64,000 nt of DNA from Polyangium spumosum (GTDB lineage: Bacteria; Myxococcota_A; Polyangia; Polyangiales; Polyangiaceae): assembly GCF_009649845.1 (NCBI RefSeq), contig NZ_WJIE01000003.1:372001-436000 (forward strand). Direction: 5' to 3'. Position 1 is the stretch's first letter. Every line of letters starts with the position of its first letter. Below the pieces are notes generated by a model. That model made no database searches and was not told the DNA's origin. It was given only the letters and a program-made list of their open reading frames with translations. Both the position numbers and the translations under genes were made by a program. This document shows positions 16,845 to 22,921 of the stretch, in pieces.

Positions 16845-17411
16845 ATGATGCAGCGGACGCTCACGTTCGGGGCCGTGGCGGGGGTGTTCGTCCTCGTTCA
16901 TGCCAAGGAGGCGCCGACGGATCCGGAGTGGGAAGCCTGGATGAACTTCTGGGCAGAGCAGACCTACCGGCAGGCGGGACGAATGCGACAGCTCGTCATC
17001 ACCGCCGGTGGAGCGCCGACCGCGGCCCAGCGCCAGCGCATGACGGAGCGCTTTCGTGTCGAGCAGTCGCGCTGGGTGGAGTTATGGGCGTCCCGGGGCA
17101 GCCATCCGCCAGAACAAGCGAGAGTCGCGGTCGTGACGGAATCGCTCTTCGTGCGCGGGGTGGTCAACGCGCTGGAGGCGCTCAGGCGCGACGGGTGGTT
17201 CGTCGGCAAAGTTTACCGAGCGCTCGTGCATCCTGGCGCAGGGGTCCCGGGATACCGAGCATTTTCGGCCACCGAAATGGGGCGCGCGTTGGGGTGGCTC
17301 GACGTCCCCTCGGGGACGGAGGTCGAGTTGCTCCGCAAAGTCGAGGAGCTTCGTATGGAGCTCCGCGATACGAATGAGCTTCGCGTGGATCTCGATCGCC
17401 GCTCGCCGTGA
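16845..17411 (+). CDS. Hypothetical protein, STAS/SpoIIAA-like cytosolic fold suspected
   Basis: A 188-residue soluble protein without signal peptide or membrane helix. The pattern (Met-rich start, HAKEAPTDPEWEAWMNFW, then VITAGGAPTAAQRQRM, VAVVTESLFVRGVVNALE, and FSATEMGRALGWLDVP) alternates strands and helices as in small anti-anti-sigma-like proteins commonly seen in this phylum; I recognise the layout but no named motif. The C-terminus (VEELRMELRDTNELRVDL) is charged and may form a short coiled coil. Its end abuts a decayed GNAT gene, so the natural 3' end could have been altered by the rearrangement there. Confidence 0.55.
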   Translation: MMQRTLTFGAVAGVFVLVHAKEAPTDPEWEAWMNFWAEQTYRQAGRMRQLVITAGGAPTAAQRQRMTERFRVEQSRWVELWASRGSHPPEQARVAVVTESLFVRGVVNALEALRRDGWFVGKVYRALVHPGAGVPGYRAFSATEMGRALGWLDVPSGTEVELLRKVEELRMELRDTNELRVDLDRRSP

Positions 17412-17744
17412 CAGCGGGGCGGGCGGCCGCAACGACGCCCTCTACATCAGCGAGCTCGTCATCGACCCCGCGTACGAGGGCCGCACCATCGACCTCACCC
17501 TCGTGCACCGGCTCTGCGACACGGTGGCGCAAGGCTGCACCATCGCCATCCTCCCGTATGCCTCCCAGCGCGACATCGACCACTGGACGCCGCTCGGCTC
17601 GATGTCACCCCGCCCGGCGCAGCCGAGGGTTACCTGCATCTCCTCCTGGAGACCCGCCCGGCGCGCGTGGATGGTGCGGATCAGCCAGGGGTGTTCAAGG
17701 TTCTGCCGAACCCTTCGCCTGAGGCGGCGGAGAGGCATCCCTGA
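17374..17744 (+). pseudogene. Decayed GNAT-like acetyltransferase, N-terminus missing and frameshifted
   Basis: In one frame the DNA reads YISELVIDPAYEGRTIDLTL, then IAILPYASQRDIDHWTPLG, which looks like the acetyl-CoA-binding core and end of a GNAT protein. No matching N-terminal half exists upstream; that DNA belongs to another gene in another frame. Compared with the second copy at 20104-20228, one base is missing near 17597-17602. If restored, translation continues as VTPPGAAEGYLHLLLETRP to a stop at 17742-17744. As it stands the frame runs into unrelated residues. The remaining 175 bases to the next gene hold nothing recognisable. Confidence 0.6.
17574..17697 (+). repeat. Direct repeat, left copy (GNAT 3' end)
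   Basis: This 124-base segment (CATCGACCACTGGACGCC ... GGTGTTCA) recurs at 20104-20228 in the same orientation, about nine bases in ten identical by eye, with one base absent here. The two copies bracket a lower-GC 2.4-kb stretch. They may be attachment-like duplications or relics of tandem paralogous genes. Confidence 0.85.
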
Positions 17745-17919
17745 CCAGCCGCTGCACGCTCCTTGCACCTACCATCGACGCGCCCTGCCCCCCATCCGTC
17801 TTGTGGAACAGCGCGACCTGTGCGAAAAACCACCTTGAGCGCGGCGGTGCGCTCCGCACGAGGAACCGGCGTGCGTTCTGGCCTTCTGTTCGGGTAAGCT
17901 GATCAATCGGGACACTGCC

Positions 17920-20073
17920 GTGGACGCCAAGAAAATCGAGCAGCGCAGAATCCTGCGAGATCGACTCATCGGAGCCCTGTACGAAGCCGCGCGCGGAGGC
18001 AACCTCGCCTGCGCGGTTGACCTCAAGGAGGTCGGGGAGCGTGAATCGATACCTTACGAAGAGATCAAGGCGGCCTGGCACTACTTCCAGCAGCAGAGGT
18101 GGGTGAAAACGCGTGGTACCGGTATGATCGTCGCGATCACCGTGGAAGGTGTCGATTATGTCGAAAAGCTCATAGTGGCAAACCAAACCCCTATTGCGAG
18201 CCCGTTCGACGAACAGACCACAACATTGCCCGACCAAGCCGACCCAATGGATTCTTTCGATATCGCCATCGTCTGCGCGCTGAACGAGAAGGAACTCGAC
18301 TGCGTCCTTGACACTGGAGTGACGCCCTGGCAGCCTCTTCATTTTGACAATGATCCTGCGACTTACTATCAGACGACCTTTGTCCGCACGGACGGCGCAC
18401 CGCTCCGGGTCGTTGCCGCGGCGGCGCCGCAAATGGGTATGCCGGACTCTGCCGTGCTAGCCACGAAGATGATATTGCACTTCGCTCCGAATCTGGTCGC
18501 AATGGTTGGAATTGCGGCGGGCGCTGATGAGGCAAAGCAAGGCTTCGGCGATATACTCGCACCGGACACGACCTTCGATTACGGCTCCGGCAAGCTTTTC
18601 TCGGATGGCGACGGCCTGAAGCTCAAACCTGATCCGAAACCTCTCGCGATCGAGCCGCGCCTCACTGCACGCTTGCAGGATTGGAAGCGACAACGCCGGC
18701 ACGTTGACACCATTCGTCAGGCATGGCGCAGCGACAAGCCCAGGACTTCGCTCGAGATCCACATCGGCCCGATGGGCTCGGGCTCCGCAGTCCTTGACTC
18801 GAAGAAGCCGCTCACCGACATCGTGGAGCACTGGCGCAAGCTCATTGGCATCGACATGGAGGCGCACGGCATCCATCTCGCTTGTCAGTACGCTTGCACG
18901 CCCAAACCGTGGTTCCTGTGCGTCAAAGCGATCAGCGACTTCGCAGCGAACAAGACCGATTCATGGCAGCCTTATGCTGCCTTCATTGCTGCGCAGTTCC
19001 TCTATAGGTTTGTGACCGAGGAGTGGAGGAATTTTTCATTTCCAAGCCGAGCGGCGGTCGGGGCTCCTCAAAAGCAACAGGGGCCCGAGATGGCTTCGGT
19101 CATTCAGGAAATCGCTCATTTGAAGGAACAGCTCGGGGTTCAAAAGGAACAACTCGCCTTTCAAACTGGCAGTATCCGCGAAATCCTGGCGTCGATTACA
19201 GCGGTCGCGCCCAAAGTTGAAAGCGCACGTACGCCAGGGGCAGGGGTGGGCGTCGCGAGTATCAGCGAGTTGAAAGCGCTGGAAGGGCTATGGGTAAACG
19301 TGGAGTCAGGGTCAACCTACTGCATGCGGATGGTGCGAGGCGAACTCCGTTGCCCATATTCCTATGGTACCGGTAACAAACTCACCGGCGAGTACCATTC
19401 CTTGCGGATCGAGAATGGATCTTTATTCGGGCGATACCGCTGGTTCAACGACGCGATCGCCGGCTACTTCTACCTTCGTATCGAATCGCTGGACCGTCTC
19501 GTTGGCGGGTGGTGGAGCGCCAGCGACGCTACCGCCGAGGCGATGGCGCAGCTTCCGCCCGCGGAGGGCATGGTGGCATCCACCTGGATACGGCAGAAGG
19601 ACGTTCAGCGTTTCCCGGAGTGGGCTGAGGCGTTCTTCGGGAGCATAACCCCCGCAACAGCGCTCGAACCGACAAGCGAACAACAAGAGGTCGTTCAACA
19701 GGAATTAGAGGTCGACCTTGAACAGCTTGCGGAAGAGGTCGTCGAGCGGTTCGCAATGCGTCTTGTCGATGAGAACGATACCATTACAGGACTAATGGCC
19801 GAAACCAACGCCTCGGGATACTACTTGGATCAGCTGGATGTTCTCAGCGTTGGACCGCTGGAGCTCAACGTGCCTCGGATCCCGTTTCGCGCACAGGCAC
19901 ACTTTTCTGGAGACCAAGAGCCTGATCACGTCGCATGCGGCAATGCGATCACTGCCGAGATCTCGGGGACGCTCGAGTACGACGGCACCGAGTGGCGTGT
20001 AGCGGACGATTATCGGCTTGAAGCAGAGCTTGACTACGACCACGACGGGGAACCCGACCCCGACGACCTTTAG
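17920..20073 (+). CDS. Winged helix - nucleosidase (PNP/MTAN fold) - coiled coil - sensor-like fusion protein
   Basis: The 717-residue product starts with a winged-helix-like segment (IPYEEIKAAWHYFQQQRW, residues about 1-95). A nucleoside phosphorylase/hydrolase domain follows (about 110-375) with MVGIAAG, GPMGSGSAVL, a GIDMEAHGI block matching the ME-x-G signature, and AISDFA. Then comes a short coiled coil (about 385-420) and two beta-rich segments, the last ending in an acidic tail. Nucleosidase domains of this kind occur as effectors in prokaryotic conflict proteins. The DNA uses many more A/T-ending codons than its neighbours and sits between direct repeats, both signs of transfer. GTG start with a weak ribosome site. 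Confidence 0.72.
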   Translation: MDAKKIEQRRILRDRLIGALYEAARGGNLACAVDLKEVGERESIPYEEIKAAWHYFQQQRWVKTRGTGMIVAITVEGVDYVEKLIVANQTPIASPFDEQTTTLPDQADPMDSFDIAIVCALNEKELDCVLDTGVTPWQPLHFDNDPATYYQTTFVRTDGAPLRVVAAAAPQMGMPDSAVLATKMILHFAPNLVAMVGIAAGADEAKQGFGDILAPDTTFDYGSGKLFSDGDGLKLKPDPKPLAIEPRLTARLQDWKRQRRHVDTIRQAWRSDKPRTSLEIHIGPMGSGSAVLDSKKPLTDIVEHWRKLIGIDMEAHGIHLACQYACTPKPWFLCVKAISDFAANKTDSWQPYAAFIAAQFLYRFVTEEWRNFSFPSRAAVGAPQKQQGPEMASVIQEIAHLKEQLGVQKEQLAFQTGSIREILASITAVAPKVESARTPGAGVGVASISELKALEGLWVNVESGSTYCMRMVRGELRCPYSYGTGNKLTGEYHSLRIENGSLFGRYRWFNDAIAGYFYLRIESLDRLVGGWWSASDATAEAMAQLPPAEGMVASTWIRQKDVQRFPEWAEAFFGSITPATALEPTSEQQEVVQQELEVDLEQLAEEVVERFAMRLVDENDTITGLMAETNASGYYLDQLDVLSVGPLELNVPRIPFRAQAHFSGDQEPDHVACGNAITAEISGTLEYDGTEWRVADDYRLEAELDYDHDGEPDPDDL

Positions 20074-20103
20074 CAAAAACCGCGGGGGGTCCCGTGCCTG
20101 GAG

Positions 20104-20248
20104 CATCGACCACTGGACGCCGCTCGGGTTCGAGGTCACCCCGCCCGGCGGAGCGGAGGGCTACCTGCATCTCCTGCTGGACACCCGTACGGCGCGCGTG
20201 GACGATCCGGATCAGCCAGGGGTGTTCACGACGGCCAGGAGGGAATGA
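20104..20248 (+). pseudogene. Orphan 3' fragment of GNAT-like gene (right direct-repeat copy, 20104-20228)
   Basis: This fragment encodes only IDHWTPLGFEVTPPGGAEGY and LHLLLDTRTARVDDPDQPG before a stop at 20246-20248. It is the in-frame counterpart of the left copy at 17574. No start or N-terminal domain precedes it, because the nucleosidase gene ends 30 bases earlier. Its stop overlaps the ATG of the next gene, which suggests that an intact parent gene was once translationally coupled to it. Confidence 0.65.
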
Positions 20249-20658
20249 TGTACACAGTGATGCGCGTAGCCGGGCCACCGGCGCACTTCGAAAGCATTCA
20301 GGCGGTACTCAAAGACATTCAGCGTATCCGACCCGATGTGAGGGCCGAGCGACGACCGAGGGACGGCGTTGTTGTATGCGACATTTCGGCCGATCCGTCC
20401 TGGAAAGGCCACCAACGCGCGATCGTTCAGTTTGTCACCGATTGCTCGGAGCCAATCCGAAGAGTAGCAAACTGCGGCGGCAACGTCAGCGTAGACGTTG
20501 CCATCGATCCTGACGACATGGCCCCCAATCCATATTTTTGCATTCACGCCGACGTCGATTTCCTGAAGATATTAGTTGAATACCGCATCGAATTAGAATT
20601 TACAGTCTATGGCTGCAACGGAATTCCTCAGCCACCTGAATCCCGTCCGGTCCTCTGA
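20245..20658 (+). CDS. DUF4279-like small protein
   Basis: The 137-residue protein shows the DUF4279 pattern: an N-terminal strand (YTVMRVAG), a helix, a DISADPSWKGHQRAIVQFV segment (the usual W-x-x-K after a charged strand), a helix, and PNPYFCIHADVDFLKILVEY before a last strand ELEFTVYG. DUF4279 proteins are small and of unknown function, often near toxin or immunity genes. An AGGAGGGA ribosome site precedes ATG 20245; ATG 20248 is equally possible. It overlaps the stop of the orphan GNAT fragment. Confidence 0.5.
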   Translation: MMYTVMRVAGPPAHFESIQAVLKDIQRIRPDVRAERRPRDGVVVCDISADPSWKGHQRAIVQFVTDCSEPIRRVANCGGNVSVDVAIDPDDMAPNPYFCIHADVDFLKILVEYRIELEFTVYGCNGIPQPPESRPVL

Positions 20659-20766
20659 AGGTTTACGGACAAGACGGGGTGTCGCGAACGCCTGCACCAA
20701 CCCCGACCGCCCCCGCGCCATCCCCACCCCAAGCTCCTCCCCGCCCCCCGCCTCCCTTCCCGCCTT

Positions 20767-20782
20767 TGGCATACCGTCCGCT
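20767..20782 (+). promoter_or_regulatory. Candidate sigma-54 (-24/-12) promoter
   Basis: TGGCATACCGTCCGCT has GG and GC separated by exactly ten bases, the invariant spacing of sigma-54 promoters, though the -12 half is imperfect (CCGCT against TTGCA). It would give a leader of about 28 bases with AAGGAG (20809-20814) before ATG 20821. Confidence 0.3.
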
Positions 20783-20820
20783 CGTGCTACACCCGTTCCC
20801 CCTCGACCAAGGAGACCCTC

Positions 20821-21333
20821 ATGAACCTCTACGATCCCTTCGTTCCGCAGCTCATCCAGACCGTCGGCCAGGCTCGGAAATGGCTCGACAAGGCCCAGGC
20901 CCTCGCCGAGCAGAAGAAGTTCGACATCGACGTGCTGCTCGGCGCGCGCCTCGCGCCGGATCAGTATCCCCTCGTGCGGCAGTTTCAGTCCATCAGCGAC
21001 GGGGCCAAGTTCACGGCCGCGCGCCTCGCCGGGGTGACGCCGCCCGTCTTCGAGGACAATGAAAAGACCGTCGAGGAGGTGCGCGCCCGCCTCGACAAGA
21101 CGATCGCCTGGCTGAAGACCCTCGAGCCCGCGCAGTTCGAAGGCGCCGAGGCCCGCACCATCGTCCTGCCGTTCATGCCGGGCAAGGGCCTGAAGGGGCT
21201 CGACTTCCTCGTCAAGATGGCCCTGCCGAACTTCTACTTCCACGCCGCCACCGCCTACGCGATCCTCCGCCACAACGGCGTGGACGTGGGCAAGCTCGAC
21301 TTCATCGGCGAGCTGCCCTTCTTCGACGTCTGA
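20821..21333 (+). CDS. DUF1993 family protein
   Basis: All 170 residues fit DUF1993: MNLYDPFVPQLIQTVGQARKW at the start, a LLGARLAPDQYPLVRQFQS helix-loop, then TVEEVRARLDKTIAWLK, and the closing LPNFYFHAATAYAILRHNGV and VGKLDFIG. The family is a four-helix bundle related in shape to DinB-type proteins, with no established reaction. No membrane segment or signal is present. It stands alone, with a clear AAGGAG ribosome site and a possible sigma-54 promoter. Confidence 0.88.
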   Translation: MNLYDPFVPQLIQTVGQARKWLDKAQALAEQKKFDIDVLLGARLAPDQYPLVRQFQSISDGAKFTAARLAGVTPPVFEDNEKTVEEVRARLDKTIAWLKTLEPAQFEGAEARTIVLPFMPGKGLKGLDFLVKMALPNFYFHAATAYAILRHNGVDVGKLDFIGELPFFDV

Positions 21334-21370
21334 CCCCACCCGCCACCTCCGCACGTACCCCCGCCCACAC

Positions 21371-21425
21371 GATCCGGACAAATCCGGACAAATCCGGACA
21401 AATTCCGAAGATGTCCGGACAAATT
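21371..21425 (+). repeat. 10-base tandem repeat
   Basis: GATCCGGACA, AATCCGGACA, AATCCGGACA run in phase from 21371, followed by a diverged unit and a further GTCCGGACAAAT at 21413-21424. The TCCGGA core is itself a palindrome, so each unit is a possible protein-binding site with helical phasing. Confidence 0.8.
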
Positions 21426-21453
21426 CTCGCGCGTCTCGTGAGCTTCTTCACCA

Positions 21454-21539
21454 CCTGCACGATACCCGAAGGTCTCGTGCGCGCGTCTCCAGGTCGCCTG
21501 CACGAGACCTGAAGGTCTCGCGCGCACGTCTCCAGGTCC
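21454..21539 (+). repeat. 43-base tandem direct repeat
   Basis: Two adjacent 43-base units begin CCTGCACGATACCCGAAGG (21454) and CCTGCACGAGACCTGAAGG (21497) and end in GTCTCCAGGTC. A shorter third relative (CGCGCGTGTCTCCGGGTC) follows. The perfect inverted repeat GGTCTCGTGC/GCACGAGACC spans the unit junction. Confidence 0.75.
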
Positions 21540-21576
21540 CGCGCGCGTGTCTCCGGGTCTTGCCCGCGCGACCTCG

Positions 21577-21680
21577 CGTCACGCGCGCGCGCCTTCACGA
21601 CATTCCCGAACGATCTCCACGTCATGCGCGCGCGCCTCGACGTCACGCGCGCGCGCCTCGACGTCACGCGCGCGCGCCTT
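21577..21680 (+). repeat. 21-base tandem repeat
   Basis: Units reading CGTCACGCGCGCGCGCCT start at 21577, 21620 (one base changed), 21641 and 21662. The last three are contiguous with a 21-base period and the first is two periods upstream. The alternating CGCGCG cores could adopt left-handed or cruciform structure. Confidence 0.8.
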
Positions 21681-21789
21681 CGCCTCCTGCCCGCGCGTCG
21701 TTTTCTTGCGCCCACGCGCCTCCGAGACGCGCCCGCGAGACCCTCGCCTCGCTCGCGCGTGACCTCTCCGCGCGCCCTCGCCTCGGCCC

Positions 21790-21805
21790 TGGCATACCCC
21801 GTGCA
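21790..21805 (+). promoter_or_regulatory. Candidate sigma-54 (-24/-12) promoter
   Basis: TGGCATACCCCGTGCA has GG-N10-GC spacing and a near-consensus TGGCA...TGCA pair. It lies about 85 bases before ATG 21891 and shares TGGCATACC with the candidate in front of the DUF1993 gene. Confidence 0.4.
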
Positions 21806-21890
21806 ATACATCTGGGCACGGCGCACGAGACGGGACCTCTCCCGTCTGGCGCCACACGACAAACCCGAACGACCCCATTGGAGGCCGACC

Positions 21891-22391
21891 ATGAGTGATC
21901 CCAAGAACCCCCTCCCCGGCGACAAGCACATCGACGCGACCGACCTCATCCTCGTTGATGTGAACCCCGAGCAGATGTTCAAGTTCATCAAGATTCGCGA
22001 GGGCGTCGGGAAGGCGATCGCCAATCTGAGGAAGCTCACCCCGGCGCAGATCGACCGCGCGGGCCTCAATGCAGGGGACGTGCAGCGCGCCCTCGATATC
22101 GCCGACGAGCACGGGCGGCTCGACGCGATGGTGCCCGCGGCGGAGAAGCTCACCGAGATGCTCATCGAGACCCGCGCCTCGCGGGGCCACGATCTCGCCT
22201 TGCTGCTCGGCGAAATCGCCTCGCAGGCGCGGCGGCGCGGCCAGCGCGACCCGATGGGCCCGGAGATCCTCGGCCCGCTCGAGGACCTCTTCACCTATCA
22301 ATATGGCCCCGCCCAGAAGAGCGCCGCCACCCGCGCGAAATCGGGCGAGACGGCCGAGCCGGAGAACGAGATGAACCGGAACGACGGCTGA
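21891..22391 (+). CDS. Hypothetical soluble protein
   Basis: The 166-residue protein from ATG 21891 (GGAGG at 21881-21885) is mostly helical and charged: a short N-terminal LILVDVNPEQMFKFIKI, then helices through LTPAQIDRAGLNAGDVQRAL and EKLTEMLIETRASRG, ending in a disordered acidic tail. No signal, membrane helix or known motif is visible. It is convergent with the type VI operon, separated by a strong hairpin. I do not recognise the family. Confidence 0.65.
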   Translation: MSDPKNPLPGDKHIDATDLILVDVNPEQMFKFIKIREGVGKAIANLRKLTPAQIDRAGLNAGDVQRALDIADEHGRLDAMVPAAEKLTEMLIETRASRGHDLALLLGEIASQARRRGQRDPMGPEILGPLEDLFTYQYGPAQKSAATRAKSGETAEPENEMNRNDG

Positions 22392-22405
22392 TCCCAGTCG
22401 ATAAC

Positions 22406-22443
22406 GCGCCGGCGCCCGCCTCCTTCAGGCGGCGCGCCGGCGC
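22406..22443. terminator. Strong hairpin between convergent genes
   Basis: A 16-bp stem (GCGCCGGCGC-CCGCCT against AGGCGG-C-GCGCCGGCGC, one bulged base) closes a 5-base loop CCTTC between the stop codons of the 21891 gene and TssJ. There is no U-tract, as is usual at this GC content; it probably acts in both directions. Confidence 0.55.
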
Positions 22444-22455
22444 CGCGCCCTCACT

Positions 22456-22911
22456 TCACTCCACCGCAGGCACACACGTCTCACCCGCCTTCTCGACGCG
22501 GCAGAGCCGGCTGCGCTCGATCCGGACCTCGAGCTTCTCCGGCGGCGGCGACGATAAAAGCATCCGCCACGCGTCGCGGTCCGGCCGCTCGAGGAGCGCG
22601 TAAATCGCGAGCGTCCCCTTCTCCGGCACCGGCACCTTCACCACCTTCGTCTGCCCGGGCAGCACCACGACCGCCGATTGCACCGACTCGTCCGGCGACG
22701 TCACCCGCGAGACCACCGACTCGTACGACTCCGCGCCAAAATGTTTCTCGTCGATCGCGCGCGCGAGCACGTAGACCGAGCGGGCGCCATTCGCGTCCGC
22801 CGCCGTGCGGAGCGTGAGCACCATCTGCGAGCTCGTCGACGACCCGCACCCCGCCCCGAGCGCCGAGGCGAGGAGCGCGATCGTGACACAAAGAGCGGCG
22901 TGTCCTGCCAC
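22456..22911 (-). CDS. tssJ: Type VI secretion outer-membrane lipoprotein TssJ
   Basis: From GTG 22911 (11 bases after TssM) the product is 151 residues: a signal peptide ending in a lipobox (LLASALGAGC), then VLTLRTAADANG and an all-beta body of the transthyretin-like TssJ type with SAVVVLPGQTKVVKVPVPEKG. TssJ anchors the membrane complex by binding the periplasmic end of TssM. No ATG is available; GTG is chosen for distance to TssM and a full signal peptide. It is the last gene of the minus-strand type VI operon. Confidence 0.78.
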   Translation of the reverse strand: MAGHAALCVTIALLASALGAGCGSSTSSQMVLTLRTAADANGARSVYVLARAIDEKHFGAESYESVVSRVTSPDESVQSAVVVLPGQTKVVKVPVPEKGTLAIYALLERPDRDAWRMLLSSPPPEKLEVRIERSRLCRVEKAGETCVPAVE

Positions 22912-22921
22912 GAGCGCAGTA

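Larger units (their letters stand above)
21334..21890 (+). other. Gene-free, repeat-rich intergenic region
   Basis: No convincing gene lies in these 557 bases. They hold three separate tandem-repeat tracts (10-, 43- and 21-base periods, listed separately). There is also a perfect 10-base inverted repeat, GGTCTCGTGC (21471-21480) and GCACGAGACC (21500-21509), long CG-alternating runs, and a candidate sigma-54 promoter near the 3' end. The open frames crossing it are low-complexity products of the repeats. Confidence 0.7.

Noticed and set aside
17574-20228. Calling the repeat-bounded segment an integrated element with att sites
   Set aside because: No integrase, recombinase or tRNA target is present and the repeats diverge by about one base in ten, so gene duplication explains them equally well; kept as a finding, not as a mobile element.
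21577-21680. CRISPR-like array
   Set aside because: Units are contiguous without unique spacers and no cas genes are nearby.
21624-21890. In-frame N-terminal extension of the 21891 gene through the 21-base repeats (RARLDVT heptads)
   Set aside because: The heptads arise from the repeat in any frame; ATG 21891 has a clear GGAGG and a sensible N-terminus.
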